Assembly (NCBI GenBank): GCA_026707735.1
Contig: JAPOWH010000027.1
Coordinates: 79,250-143,249, forward strand
From: Gammaproteobacteria bacterium
GTDB taxonomy: Bacteria; Pseudomonadota; Gammaproteobacteria; Pseudomonadales; Azotimanducaceae
Length of the DNA stretch: 64,000 bases
Direction: 5' to 3'
Both the position numbers and the translations under genes were made by a program. Below the pieces are notes generated by a model. That model saw only the letters and a list, made by a program, of their open reading frames with translations, was not told the origin of the DNA and did no database searches. Position 1 is the first letter of the stretch. The number at the start of each line of letters is the position of its first letter. Positions 35,172-44,683 of the stretch are shown piece by piece.

Positions 35172-36734
35172 ATGAATGAGATACAGAGCGTGAAAACCAA
35201 CATTGGAGACTGGCTTGCTCGTCGTGCATTGCTCACACCTGATCGTGAAGCCTATGTAGACGGACTGACCTTGGAGAGAGTTTCATTTGCCGAGCTGAAC
35301 AATCGATCTTGCAAGCTTGCGAACGCCTTCTTGGCTGACGGGATCAAGAAAGAGGAGCGTGTGGGGCTGTTGCTTGAGAATTGCGCCGAATTTATGGAGT
35401 CCTACTTTGCGCTTGCCAAGATAGGTGCTGTCGTAGTTCCGCTCAATTGGCGCCTAGTGGCTGATGAGTTGGAGTTCATTCTCAAGGACAGCGGTACCAC
35501 GAGATTGATTTTCGGAACTACTTTTCTGCCTGTCGTCGAGGATCTCTATTCGCGTGGCGAAAAGACTTTAGTTCGACAGTGGATCCAATTGGGTGAAGCC
35601 ACTACGGCAGCTCACTTCGCTGAGGAATACGAAGGGCTGCGCGAACAAGGTCAGGAAGTTGAACCCAATCTGGACGTTGGCAACGACGATTTGCTCTACA
35701 TCATGTACACATCCGGTACAACGGGGCTACCCAAGGGCGTTGTACACACTCACAACACAGTAGCTTGGGCAATCTTCACGTTTATGGCCACGCTCAACGT
35801 TCGCGAAGACGACCGTTACTTTTCGCCAATGCCCATGTTTCACGTCGGTGCGTTAAGCCCGCTCACTTTGATGGTCTACAAGGGAGTCACGTCAGTTGTC
35901 ATGCACAGTTTCGACCCAATTCATGCTTGGCGACTCATTGAACTGGAACGAGCGACGTTTGGACTCTTGGTTCCCGCAATGTTGAACTTCATGCTCACTG
36001 TTGGCGACGTTCGACAGTTCAATTTCTCTTCGTTGCGATTTTTGCTTACCGGAGCAGCGCCAGTGCCGGATGCTTTACTAGAAGCTTACGACGAGCTGGG
36101 AGTTCCACTGGTAATCTGCTATGGGCTGACCGAATCCTGCGGTCCAGCAAGTGTGATGGATGAACGAAACATTCTCCGCAAGATCGGATCCGCGGGCAGG
36201 CCCTTTTTCCATACAGATCTACGGGTCGTTCGACCGGATGGCACCGAATGTGCGGTGAACGAATCTGGTGAAGTTCTTGTGCGTGGCCACCACATAATGC
36301 TCAGGTATTGGAACCGCCCGGAGGCCACGGAGGAAACGATTGTGGATGGTTGGTTGCACACTGGTGACATCGCACGCAAAGACGACGAAGGATTCATATA
36401 CATTCATGACCGCAAGAAAGATATGATCATTTCCGGTGGCGAAAACGTATATCCCGCAGAAATTGAGAACTTGCTTCAGGAACACCCAGAGATCTTGGAG
36501 AGTGCTGTTATTGGTCAACCGAGTGAGAAGTGGGGCGAAAGTCCCTTGGCGATTGTCGTACGCAATAGTGCGGACTTGCAGGAAGCTGACGTTCTGAATT
36601 TCCTTCAGACCAAGATTGCTCGCTACAAGCTTCCTTATGGCGTTGTTTTCGTCGAATCGATTCCTCGAAATCCCAGCGGCAAGATTCTCAAATGGGCATT
36701 GCGCGAGCAGTTTCCGGGACCTGCCCCGATCTAG
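35172..36734 (+). CDS. Acyl-CoA synthetase (AMP-forming)
   Basis: A protein of 520 residues of the ANL superfamily, activating a carboxylic acid with ATP and CoA. The P-loop-like motif YTSGTTGLPKGVVHTH is at about residue 178. The A5 region ICYGLTESCG, the hinge DGWLHTGDIARKDDEG with DRKKDMIISGGENVYPAEIE, and the catalytic Lys in NPSGKILK near the end are all present. The spread of hydrophobic residues suggests a medium or long chain, but specificity is not readable. The ATG at 35172 is the family-consistent start, without a strong Shine-Dalgarno. It converges on the aldehyde dehydrogenase gene. Confidence 0.93.
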   Translation: MNEIQSVKTNIGDWLARRALLTPDREAYVDGLTLERVSFAELNNRSCKLANAFLADGIKKEERVGLLLENCAEFMESYFALAKIGAVVVPLNWRLVADELEFILKDSGTTRLIFGTTFLPVVEDLYSRGEKTLVRQWIQLGEATTAAHFAEEYEGLREQGQEVEPNLDVGNDDLLYIMYTSGTTGLPKGVVHTHNTVAWAIFTFMATLNVREDDRYFSPMPMFHVGALSPLTLMVYKGVTSVVMHSFDPIHAWRLIELERATFGLLVPAMLNFMLTVGDVRQFNFSSLRFLLTGAAPVPDALLEAYDELGVPLVICYGLTESCGPASVMDERNILRKIGSAGRPFFHTDLRVVRPDGTECAVNESGEVLVRGHHIMLRYWNRPEATEETIVDGWLHTGDIARKDDEGFIYIHDRKKDMIISGGENVYPAEIENLLQEHPEILESAVIGQPSEKWGESPLAIVVRNSADLQEADVLNFLQTKIARYKLPYGVVFVESIPRNPSGKILKWALREQFPGPAPI

Positions 36735-36766
36735 AGCATTGGCACCCGTGAATCCACTGCAAGGCT

Positions 36767-36787
36767 TGAGCCAAGCAATGTGGCTCA
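36767..36787. terminator. Hairpin between convergent genes
   Basis: TGAGCCA (36767-36773) and TGGCTCA (36781-36787) form a perfect 7-base stem around the loop AGCAATG, in the gap between the convergent acyl-CoA synthetase and aldehyde dehydrogenase genes. Position fits a shared transcription end; the T tract is weak (CACTTTTGG from 36794). Confidence 0.4.
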
Positions 36788-36833
36788 GTTCATCACTTTT
36801 GGAAGAAGTATTGCAATCAATGACTGTTGGGCA

Positions 36834-38357
36834 TTAACTTGGAAACGCAAATTGTGACTTCTCTCGCACTCCACCCGAGGGCCAGCGTTGAGTGATTGTC
36901 TTTCGATGAGTGTAGAACCTGACTGCATCAGGTCCATACGCATAGTGGTCGCCGAAAAGTGAACGTTTCCATCCCCCAAAGCTATGTATCGAAGCGGGAA
37001 CAGGTAGCGGCACGTTGACGCCAACCATGCCTACCTGAATATGTTCGGCAAAGTATCGCGCAGCTTCGCCGTCGCGCGTAAATATGCAGGTGCCATTGCC
37101 GTATTCGTGGTCGTTGACCAATTGCATGGCGTGCTCTTGCGACTTGGCTCTTACAACGCAAAGAACCGGACCAAAGATTTCCTCCTGATAAATGCGCATG
37201 TGCGGTTCAACCTCATCAAACAGGCAGGGACCCAGGAAGAAACCATTCTCTAAGCCGTTGACCACTAAGCCTCTTCCGTCTACAACAAGATTGGCACCCT
37301 CTTGAACTCCAAGGTCTATGTACCTGCGCACTCGCTCTCGGTGTTTCTCCGAGACTAGAGGACCCATGTCATTCGAGGTGTTTGTACCATCTCCGATATT
37401 CATCCCATTCAAAGCATCTTTCAACTTGCTCACGCATGCATCGGCTGTTTCCTGTCCCACACAGGCGACGACTGAAATAGACATGCATCGTTCACCACAG
37501 GAACCGTAGGCTGCACCAATCAACGCGCTTACAGCTTGATCGACATCTGCATCGGGCATGACCACGGCATGATTCTTCGCTCCCCCAAGCGCTTGAACTC
37601 GCTTGCCGTTGCTGGTGCCTTTGTTGTAGACGTATTCGGCGACAGTAGTTGAGCCGACGAAACTCACACCCATTACGCGCGAATCTTCCAGTAGTGCATC
37701 CACGGCCTCCTTGTCGCCGTTTACGATGTTGAACACACCGTCGGGTAATCCTGCTTCTGTTAGTAGGTGTGCGCAATACAACGGCGCACTAGGATCCTGT
37801 TCCGAGGGTTTGAGGACAAAAGTATTGCCACAAGCTAACGCGATCGGGTACATCCACATTGGCACCATAGCTGGAAAATTGAATGGAGTAATTCCTGCGA
37901 CGACGCCTAACGGCTGCAGTTGCGACCAAGCATCAATACCAGGTCCCACATGGGGTGAGTGTTCTCCTTTAAGCAATTCCGGGATTCCACAGGCGTATTC
38001 GACGACCTCAATGCCCCGTATGAGCTCTCCTTTTGCGTCATCCAAAGTCTTACCATGCTCGTTGGTAATAAGTGCGACGATCTCATCTTCATGGGTTTCG
38101 AGTAACTCCTTGAAGCGAAAAAGCACCCTGGCGCGCTTGAGCGGCTCGGTGTTGCCCCACATTGGAAACGCATTGGAGGCGGCCGTGACCGCATCCTTCA
38201 CAAGATCTCGGCTTGCGCACGCAACGTTTCTAGAAACTTCTCCCGTTGCTGGATTGGTGACGGCAAGCACACGTGTTGAGTCTGGCACTTCGGCACCGTC
38301 TACGTAGTGACCTACGGTCTCTAACGGTCTAATTTCTGTTGCAGCTGTTGCTGGCAT
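36834..38357 (-). CDS. mmsA: CoA-acylating methylmalonate-semialdehyde dehydrogenase
   Basis: A protein of 507 residues of the aldehyde dehydrogenase superfamily, MmsA/IolA group, which converts (methyl)malonate semialdehyde to propionyl- or acetyl-CoA with NAD+ in valine, inositol and beta-alanine catabolism. The specific features are the start [20 protein letters not shown] and [16 protein letters not shown]. The catalytic Cys sits in [14 protein letters not shown], where other ALDHs have Gly-Gln before Cys, and the C-terminal [16 protein letters not shown] fits the group. A GGGTGGG lies about 8 bases before the ATG. It is alone in its direction here; neighbours give no pathway context. Confidence 0.92.
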   Translation of the reverse strand: MPATAATEIRPLETVGHYVDGAEVPDSTRVLAVTNPATGEVSRNVACASRDLVKDAVTAASNAFPMWGNTEPLKRARVLFRFKELLETHEDEIVALITNEHGKTLDDAKGELIRGIEVVEYACGIPELLKGEHSPHVGPGIDAWSQLQPLGVVAGITPFNFPAMVPMWMYPIALACGNTFVLKPSEQDPSAPLYCAHLLTEAGLPDGVFNIVNGDKEAVDALLEDSRVMGVSFVGSTTVAEYVYNKGTSNGKRVQALGGAKNHAVVMPDADVDQAVSALIGAAYGSCGERCMSISVVACVGQETADACVSKLKDALNGMNIGDGTNTSNDMGPLVSEKHRERVRRYIDLGVQEGANLVVDGRGLVVNGLENGFFLGPCLFDEVEPHMRIYQEEIFGPVLCVVRAKSQEHAMQLVNDHEYGNGTCIFTRDGEAARYFAEHIQVGMVGVNVPLPVPASIHSFGGWKRSLFGDHYAYGPDAVRFYTHRKTITQRWPSGGVREKSQFAFPS

Positions 38358-38766
38358 TTTCTATACCCACCCATGCGGCGCAAAACGATTTCTGACTATT
38401 GGAAACTGGAGCGGCTTGTGCCTATTGCTAGCAGTTGCGACCCCGACGTTCACGCAGATTCTGACTGAGAAATTATATTTTGCCTACCGATCCTCAACGT
38501 ATTACGCCTCGACGATGTGTGGCGATTGCCTCAGGAAGGGATTTAGGTACTTTGGGATGGATTGAAATTCCCTTTGATTTCAATGAGATAATTGATATCC
38601 ACTTTGTGGTTGTTTGCGACGAAGGCACATTTTCAAATTCGGCAGTGAACGACGTTCAGCCAGTTTTCTATGCCAAGTCAACCTTATCTGAAATCAAGCC
38701 AAATTATTTGTCCACAATCTGAACACAAACGCCGTAGGAAGATCGCGAGGATTTTCGGTTTGTTCG
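38358..38766. other. Intergenic region upstream of mmsA
   Basis: 409 bases, AT-richer than the surroundings, between the start of mmsA and the end of the small membrane protein gene. A perfect TATAAT on the minus strand (38472-38477) could be the -10 of mmsA, but no -35 stands at the right distance. A plus-strand frame from a TTG at 38480 to 38722 has no ribosome site and no recognisable domain, so it is not called as a gene. Confidence 0.4.
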
Positions 38767-39090
38767 CTACCAAGGATGGGTTACTGAGGGAGGAACTCTG
38801 TACAGCCAGCCTGTCGGTCGCGTAGCAGGCTTGCCAGTAGGTCTAGGTTGTGGCAGATCATCGGGCGGATTGACGCTCCTCGAGAAAACCTGCCAAGTAT
38901 GAAGAATTGCAAAAGCGACCGCGGTCGCAGCATTTACTACTGCAAACACTCTGTCAAATGGAGTCGACTGCCATGCCACAATCAGGAACATACACACGCC
39001 GAACCACGGAAGTACGTGACTGAGAATTTTGGGAACGTGTTTACCTAGTTGCATGACCGTCCGCTGTAGAGAACCTAGCTTTCCCACCAA
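38767..39090 (-). CDS. Small inner-membrane protein of unknown function
   Basis: Up to 107 residues. Two hydrophobic segments are clear: VLPWFGVCMFLIVAWQ (about 26-41) and VFAVVNAATAVAFAILHTW (about 49-67), followed by a Pro-rich cytoplasmic or periplasmic tail. No family is recognised. The start is uncertain: TTG at 39090, the next-codon GTG, or an ATG at 39054, none with a strong Shine-Dalgarno. It is not in an obvious operon. Membrane-like composition over the whole frame supports a real gene, with moderate confidence. Confidence 0.55.
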   Translation of the reverse strand: MVGKLGSLQRTVMQLGKHVPKILSHVLPWFGVCMFLIVAWQSTPFDRVFAVVNAATAVAFAILHTWQVFSRSVNPPDDLPQPRPTGKPATRPTGWLYRVPPSVTHPW

Positions 39091-39398
39091 TTCGCGACTC
39101 TAGAGTCTGCGTCGACCATGATTGAGTCTAGCAGATTATTGTCTAGCGTCGCCACTCTACACCCCTTACTTTCGCTCTATCGGATTTCCGAATAAGAATG
39201 ATGAGTCTCTGACCACCCGGTCGCGCGGATGCATGGTTCCTCATAGGTAAATTGCTCTTGATAGAGATAATTCCAAAGTGAACTGGTGACCCTCGATGTG
39301 CGGGGTACCTTGCACCCAGACAACGTGTCAATTGTTAAACACTCCCTGGTTAGTACCATATTGCGCTCGAGGAGCCCGAGCTATAGGATAGAAGTTAC
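39091..39398. other. Intergenic stretch before the third LLM gene
   Basis: 308 bases. It contains a 12-base palindrome GACTCTAGAGTC (39096-39107) close to the start of the small membrane protein gene. I see no promoter pair or terminator that I would defend. Short frames in it show no protein-like character. Confidence 0.4.
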
Positions 39399-40403
39399 AT
39401 GAAAGTTGATGGTGGAATCGGTACGGACCTCGCAACGGCAGGCGCCCAAGCTCGCGCACTGGAGGAACAGGGTTACAGCGGCGTCCAAACCGCAGAGACC
39501 GGGCATGATCCATTCTTGCCATTGGGTGTAGCAGCCCTTCAAACAAGTAGGGTCGATCTTGTAACTGGCATAGCCGTTGCATTCGCTCGGACTCCGATGG
39601 TGCTAGCACATACCGCTCACGACCTGAACTATGCCTCCAAAGGTCGGTTTGTGTTGGGATTGGGGTCACAGATTCGTGCCCACATCACCAAGAGATTCAG
39701 CATGCCGTGGTCACATCCGGCTGCACGCATGCGTGAGTTCATTTTGGCACTGCGTGCAATTTGGGCAACGTGGTATGACCGCGAACCGTTGTCGTTTACC
39801 GGTAAGTTCTACACGCATACTCTCATGACGCCCTTTTTCTCGCCCACAAACTTGGAGTACGGGCCGCCACGCGTTTTTCTGGCGGCCGTTGGTCCTCTAA
39901 TGACCGAGGTGGCGGGCGAGGTCGCCGACGGCATGATTGTGCATCCGTTTACCACAGAAAAGTACCTGCGCGACGTCTCGCTGCCAGCACTAGAACGCGG
40001 ATGGGCGAAGTCCGGCAAACGCCGAGAGGACTTTGAGATCAGCTACCCGGTCTTTGTAGTAACGGGACGAGATGAAAAGGAACTGTATCAAGCCAAAGCT
40101 GCTACTAAGCAACAACTTGCTTTCTACGGGTCCACTCCAGCATACAAACCCGTACTTGACAGCATTGGAGCGGGCGAACTTCAACCTGAATTGAATGCGA
40201 TGTCCAAGCAAGGTCGGTGGGGCGAAATGGGCGCCCTGTTTTCGGACGATGTAATGGAAGCCTTTGCAATCGTTGCGGAACCGCAAAATATTGCAAATCA
40301 GATCAAGTCTAGATTCGGCGACGTCGTCGATCGTACCTCAGCTGCTTATGGCAAACTGTCCACTGATGACCGCGCTCGAATCGTCGAAGAATTGACAGCT
40401 TAG
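39399..40403 (+). CDS. LLM class oxidoreductase, TIGR03617-like (F420-type family)
   Basis: A protein of 334 residues. The start KVDGGIGTDLATAGAQARA, SKGRFVLGLGSQIRAHITK, PAARMREFILALRAIW and the ending of the family place it near the TIGR03617 group, which is annotated as F420-dependent in Actinomycetota. F420 use in this organism is not shown. It stands alone between the small membrane protein and the convergent TauD-family gene. The third LLM enzyme in 11 kb. Confidence 0.88.
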   Translation: MKVDGGIGTDLATAGAQARALEEQGYSGVQTAETGHDPFLPLGVAALQTSRVDLVTGIAVAFARTPMVLAHTAHDLNYASKGRFVLGLGSQIRAHITKRFSMPWSHPAARMREFILALRAIWATWYDREPLSFTGKFYTHTLMTPFFSPTNLEYGPPRVFLAAVGPLMTEVAGEVADGMIVHPFTTEKYLRDVSLPALERGWAKSGKRREDFEISYPVFVVTGRDEKELYQAKAATKQQLAFYGSTPAYKPVLDSIGAGELQPELNAMSKQGRWGEMGALFSDDVMEAFAIVAEPQNIANQIKSRFGDVVDRTSAAYGKLSTDDRARIVEELTA

Positions 40404-40436
40404 CAATGTGAGCTTGATAGGATCGCGCTGCCGCGT

Positions 40437-41264
40437 CTATTTCGATGGGCGCGAGTCGCAAAGTACAGCGACACGGTGCATCTCACGAACCTCGTATCCG
40501 TAATCCGGTACGGCACAGTGCTGCACGCAGCGATTGTCCCACATCGCTAGCGTCCCAGGTTCGTAGCGAATGCGTGCCTGATAGCGCTCGCGAGTGCAAT
40601 GGTCATAAAGAAAATTCAGAATGGCGTTGCTTTCATTAGCGGGAAGTTGCGGGATTCTGCGTGTAAAGCCTCGATTGACATACAGAGCTTTTCTACCCGT
40701 TTCTGGGTGGCTGATAACAATGGGATGAGTCGAAGGACGACGAATGAGATCGATGTCGAAACCTCGCCCGTCGTGTTGCGCATCCAGAGGTTCCAGGAAC
40801 TGCTTCATGTTCTCTGAAAGGTCTTCGTAGGCCTTGTACTGCGATGCATAGATCGTGTCTCCACCCACATCGGGAATGCGTCTTGCATGCAGCATAGAAA
40901 TCTTTGGAGGGATTTCCTTCCAACTGACGTCGGAATGCCAACCTTCTGCACTTCCTCGTCGTTTCGGACCGGAACTGATATTCAGTATGTCATCGAAGCC
41001 TTTTACTGTGGGCGAATAGCCGTGGACATCGAGTTCCCCCCAACGCATACCGAATTCGCGCAACTGGTCGTCATTCAAATGTTCATTCCCGTGCAGCGCG
41101 ATAGCACAGTACTCCAATAGCAACGAGCGCACAACCTCGAATCCTTCGTCATCTAAGGTCGCTATGTCGATGCCTCTAATCTCGGCTCCCATTGCGCCAC
41201 TCAGTGGTCGAACCTCTATGTCTAGGTCTTCGACGATTGTGTTGTGTTCTGCGACATGTGCCAT
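40437..41264 (-). CDS. TauD/TfdA family Fe(II)/2-oxoglutarate dioxygenase
   Basis: A protein of 275 residues. The iron facial triad is visible: HSD in GWHSDVSWKEIPP (about residue 107) and the distal His in MWDNRCVQHCAV, with the 2-oxoglutarate-binding Arg in YEVREMHRVAV. Members release sulfite from taurine, cleave aryloxyacetates, or hydroxylate other acids. Specificity is unknown. The ATG has a good AAGGGGG about 8 bases upstream. It converges on the LLM gene at 40403 and is divergent from the cus operon. Confidence 0.9.
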   Translation of the reverse strand: MAHVAEHNTIVEDLDIEVRPLSGAMGAEIRGIDIATLDDEGFEVVRSLLLEYCAIALHGNEHLNDDQLREFGMRWGELDVHGYSPTVKGFDDILNISSGPKRRGSAEGWHSDVSWKEIPPKISMLHARRIPDVGGDTIYASQYKAYEDLSENMKQFLEPLDAQHDGRGFDIDLIRRPSTHPIVISHPETGRKALYVNRGFTRRIPQLPANESNAILNFLYDHCTRERYQARIRYEPGTLAMWDNRCVQHCAVPDYGYEVREMHRVAVLCDSRPSK

Positions 41265-41514
41265 TGGAATCCCCCTTAACTTATGGATACAATTGATTGT
41301 CTAGGCACTTTGGAGCTACCCAAGACTCGACGTGCTACCCGTCCCTCGTGGCTCTCTTTCCTTTATGATAACGAATCAGTGGTTGCATTGAGATTCCTCA
41401 CTGATACACCGCTTACTCGTTCAGAAACGACGGCGCTTGAGTGAAGATCTGCGGTTTTGCACGGTATCGCTTGCCGTTTTGCTCATTGTGCATTTTTGTC
41501 CTCCAAACACTCAC

Positions 41515-41545
41515 TTGTCAGTGCTATAGTAGAGTCAACTATCAC
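41515..41545 (+). promoter_or_regulatory. Candidate cus operon promoter with long spacer
   Basis: TTGTCA (41515-41520) and TATCAC (41540-41545) are 19 bases apart, and an inverted repeat ATAGT/ACTAT (41526-41530 with 41538-41542) lies across the spacer and the -10. Over-long spacers with a dyad are the mark of promoters controlled by MerR-family activators such as CueR. No regulator gene is nearby, so this remains a suggestion. Confidence 0.3.
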
Positions 41546-41577
41546 ATGTTTATATACCTCGTACCGGCAATCGATAC

Positions 41578-42834
41578 ATGTATGCAAGAATAGCCATTGC
41601 CGTAATCTGTACCGCGGTCGCAGGCGGTTCAGTTTTCGCACAAGAGTCGCCTCTATCGCTCGAGGAAGCTCAGCGAATTGCGTTGTCCACAGAACCTAAA
41701 GTCCAAGCATTGAATGCCGAAGCAGCGGCATTGATAAATTTGTCAGTGGCAGATCGGAAACTACCTGATGTCCAAGTCAGGACTGGATTAATGAATTTTC
41801 CCCTCGAACATGGAGGCTTTCGTTCCGAAGGCATGACGCATCTCTCGGTTGGATTGCGACAAAGTGTACCTCCGCGTGGCCGGAGGACAGCGTTGGCTAA
41901 CGAAAAGACTGGCCTCGCCACGCAAAAGCGGGAACTAGCCAATAGCCGTGCCCGCGACGTGACCCTGCAAGTCCGCAATGCATGGTTAGAGTCGTATTTT
42001 GGGGACCACGCGGTAGAACTCGTCTCGGAGTCGCGAAGCCTTTTTGTCGAATTGGTACGGGTTGCTCGATCGCTCTATTCCGTGGGCACTCGCAACCAGA
42101 ACGACGTGCTTCAAGCGGAGCTTGAACTCTCGAAGTTGGATGATCGACTACTGCAAGTCAAACAGAGTCGACGCGAATCCTACGCCGCGCTTGGCCGATT
42201 GCTGGATCAACCCGTGACAGTGGCCGTGCTAGACGAACTCCCCGATTGGTCAACCGTGCCGCCACTTGCCGATCTTCAGGACCGTTTAATACAACATCCG
42301 ATAATTTCCGCTTCGAACGCCCAACTAGAGGCGGACAATGCTCGGTACGACATTGAGAAAAGTGCATTCAACCCACTCTGGACATTTGATTTGGCATATA
42401 GCTATAGAGACGGTCAATTGCCCAACGACACTCCAAGGTCTGACTTCGTTAGTGCAACAGTCTCATTCAACGTACCCATATGGGGTCGCGAACGTGAGGT
42501 TCGGCGAATGTCAGCTGCCTCTGCGCAGAAGGAATCTACTGCTTTGAATCGCTCTCTGTTGCTGCGGGAATTGCGGTATGAACTGGTCGTTGCGCACTCT
42601 CGATGGGAAACGTTGTCAAACCGAAAAGAGTTGTACGAGCAAAACATGATCCGCCAATCCGACGACCATGCACAAGCAACGCTCGCTGCGTACAGAAACA
42701 AATTGGTCGGAATGACCGATGTAGTGCGCAGTTATATAGAACAGATTGACACCCAGATTGCGCACCTGCGACTAAGAGTGGACAGGCTGAAGACATGGGC
42801 GCAGATTGATTCGCTTGTTGAGATAGGAAAATGA
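41578..42834 (+). CDS. cusC: Outer-membrane channel of a metal efflux pump (TolC family, CusC-like)
   Basis: A protein of 418 residues with a signal peptide (about 1-21, ending FAQ). Long paired helices typical of TolC proteins follow, with repeats LALEEA-like at SLEEAQRIAL and VGTRNQNDVLQAELEL. Trimers form a channel across the outer membrane and periplasm. It is the first gene of a three-gene operon with the adaptor and the RND pump, with an ATGA overlap to the adaptor. It lacks an N-terminal lipobox, unlike E. coli CusC. Copper/silver substrate is inferred from the downstream genes. Confidence 0.88.
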   Translation: MYARIAIAVICTAVAGGSVFAQESPLSLEEAQRIALSTEPKVQALNAEAAALINLSVADRKLPDVQVRTGLMNFPLEHGGFRSEGMTHLSVGLRQSVPPRGRRTALANEKTGLATQKRELANSRARDVTLQVRNAWLESYFGDHAVELVSESRSLFVELVRVARSLYSVGTRNQNDVLQAELELSKLDDRLLQVKQSRRESYAALGRLLDQPVTVAVLDELPDWSTVPPLADLQDRLIQHPIISASNAQLEADNARYDIEKSAFNPLWTFDLAYSYRDGQLPNDTPRSDFVSATVSFNVPIWGREREVRRMSAASAQKESTALNRSLLLRELRYELVVAHSRWETLSNRKELYEQNMIRQSDDHAQATLAAYRNKLVGMTDVVRSYIEQIDTQIAHLRLRVDRLKTWAQIDSLVEIGK

Positions 42835-44528
42835 AACGCATTCTCTTGCCCGCTGCTTTCGTACTTATCGGCGGGGGTATTGGATTCTCCCTTGCTTTGT
42901 TGTTCTTCACAGGATCTGGAAGTGAATCCAACGAAGGTTCTGGAGAACCCGAGATTCTCTACTGGGTTGCGCCCATGGATCCCAACTATCGCAGAGACAA
43001 GCCTGGGAAATCACCCATGGGCATGGATCTTGTGCCAGTTTATGCAGGCGGCGAACCTACCGAAGAAGATGTGGTGCTCATCGAACCACACGTAGTGCAG
43101 AACCTTGGTGTACGCACGGAACCTGTCATTGAAACACCCCTCGATCGTCGCATCCGAACCGTCGGGTATGTAGAGTATGACGAGAACGCATTGCACCATA
43201 TCCACACACGTGTCGACGGATGGATAGAAAAACTCAGTGTAAAAGCTGAAGGTGACCCCATCGTCGCCAACCAGGTCCTCTTCGAACTCTATTCGCCAAC
43301 GCTCGTCAACGCACAAGAGGAATACCTGATGGCCAAGGCCGGAGGCCAAGACGACATGATCGACGCATCCACCGAACGACTCAAAGCCCTGGGGTTGGTT
43401 GACGACCAAATAGATGAACTCGCTAGTCGAGGAGCAGCAAGTCAATATGTGCCCGTTCGGGCCAAGTCGGATGGTGTAGTGGACATGTTGGGCATATCAG
43501 AGGGTGTGGCTGTAACCCCCGATACCCACGTCATGTCCATAGCAGAATTGGACAAGGTTTGGGTGGTGGCCGAAGTCTTGGAGAGACAGGCTGGATATGT
43601 CAAAGTTGGGCAACGCGTGCAATTCGAACTCGACTCTGCTCCCGGCAAAATCTTCAATGGCCAAGTCGACTACATCTACCCGGAATTGGATCCAGACACT
43701 CGCAGTTTGAAGGTGCGAATTACTTTTGAACCCAATGAAGTTGTGGTCCGACCAAACATGTTCGCTCATGTGACAATCCTTGTGGAAGGTACGGAATCTG
43801 TGCTGCATGTGCCCCACTCGTCGGTGATTAGGGGTGGATTAACTGATCGAGTGGTACTCGACATTGGAGATGGAAAGTTTCGTTCTGCTCCTGTTGTCTT
43901 AGGTATGGAAGCAGACGGTCGAGTGCAAATTGTCGAAGGACTGAAAGCTGGGGACCGAGTTGTCACCTCAGGACAATTCATGATTGACTCGGAATCCAAC
44001 ATTGAGACGGCATTGGAGCGTTTCGAAGAGGAACGGGCACAACGGCAGGCACCAAAGCGAGCTACGGTAGAAGCTGTAGTCCGCGGCAAGCTCCCAGAAA
44101 AATCACAAATTCGCGTGAAGCATGGCAAGGTACCAGAATTTAATTGGAGAATGACCATGACAATGAATTTGCCGGTCGCCGATGTCGAAATGCTCGACGA
44201 CGTCGAGATTGACGAGGAAGTCGATCTGGTCATAGAAAAGCGTGATTCAGGTTACCTAATCGTAGATATTCAGTCCAAAGAGGCACCGACTCCCGTCACA
44301 GTAAAGGGAGTCGTTCGCAGCACTGACAATGACGAAGCGAAGTTGAAGGTCAAGCACGATCCAGTTCCTGAGTTTGGATGGGGCTCTATGACGATGGATC
44401 TAGAAGTGGCTGACGTAGATTTGCTTGATGGACTTTCGTCCGACCAGAACATCGAGATGGACATTGAAAAGCGAGGACCTGGTGTTTTTGTCATCGTGGA
44501 CATCCGTCCGGCAACCGAGGAGGAGTAA
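42831..44528 (+). CDS. cusB: CusB-type membrane fusion protein with two C-terminal CusF-like domains
   Basis: A protein of 565 residues, longer than usual CusB (about 400). One N-terminal membrane segment is followed by a metal-binding region YWVAPMDPN...SPMGMDLVP (about 44-70) and then the hairpin/lipoyl and barrel domains of an RND adaptor. The last 150 residues hold two copies of a CusF-like beta-barrel: H431, W439, M443 and M445 in the first, H509, W517, M520 and M522 in the second. CusF binds Cu(I)/Ag(I) with His, Trp and two Met. A separate CusF chaperone gene is absent, so the fusion probably replaces it. ATGA overlap with the channel gene. Confidence 0.9.
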   Translation: MKRILLPAAFVLIGGGIGFSLALLFFTGSGSESNEGSGEPEILYWVAPMDPNYRRDKPGKSPMGMDLVPVYAGGEPTEEDVVLIEPHVVQNLGVRTEPVIETPLDRRIRTVGYVEYDENALHHIHTRVDGWIEKLSVKAEGDPIVANQVLFELYSPTLVNAQEEYLMAKAGGQDDMIDASTERLKALGLVDDQIDELASRGAASQYVPVRAKSDGVVDMLGISEGVAVTPDTHVMSIAELDKVWVVAEVLERQAGYVKVGQRVQFELDSAPGKIFNGQVDYIYPELDPDTRSLKVRITFEPNEVVVRPNMFAHVTILVEGTESVLHVPHSSVIRGGLTDRVVLDIGDGKFRSAPVVLGMEADGRVQIVEGLKAGDRVVTSGQFMIDSESNIETALERFEEERAQRQAPKRATVEAVVRGKLPEKSQIRVKHGKVPEFNWRMTMTMNLPVADVEMLDDVEIDEEVDLVIEKRDSGYLIVDIQSKEAPTPVTVKGVVRSTDNDEAKLKVKHDPVPEFGWGSMTMDLEVADVDLLDGLSSDQNIEMDIEKRGPGVFVIVDIRPATEEE

Positions 44529-44586
44529 CCGTTGGAGTCTTCGAACGGGCGACCAAAAATGCACGGATTCGTCCGAAGGTGACACC

Positions 44587-44634
44587 ATGAATCAGCCTGC
44601 AATAAAAACCTGTCCGTGCTTGCCTCGTCTGTAA
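44587..44634 (+). CDS. Candidate 15-residue Cys-Pro-Cys peptide
   Basis: In the 155-base gap between the adaptor and pump genes, ATG at 44587 begins a frame of 15 residues, MNQPAIKTCPCLPRL. It is preceded by GAAGG about 7 bases upstream. The Cys-Pro-Cys could bind Cu(I), which would fit a leader or small chaperone. A frame this short with a weak ribosome site can arise by chance. Confidence 0.22.
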   Translation: MNQPAIKTCPCLPRL

Positions 44635-44683
44635 CGTTGATTCTTGACCTCTCTTACTGCCTAACGAGCCGGAGTAACTAGAC

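Noticed and set aside
37711..38307. Open frame of 198 codons opposite mmsA
   Set aside because: Antisense shadow of a conserved dehydrogenase; no start signal and no protein-like motif.
38480..38722. 80-codon frame in the gap upstream of mmsA
   Set aside because: TTG start without ribosome site, no recognised domain; short enough to be chance, so only mentioned in the intergenic entry.
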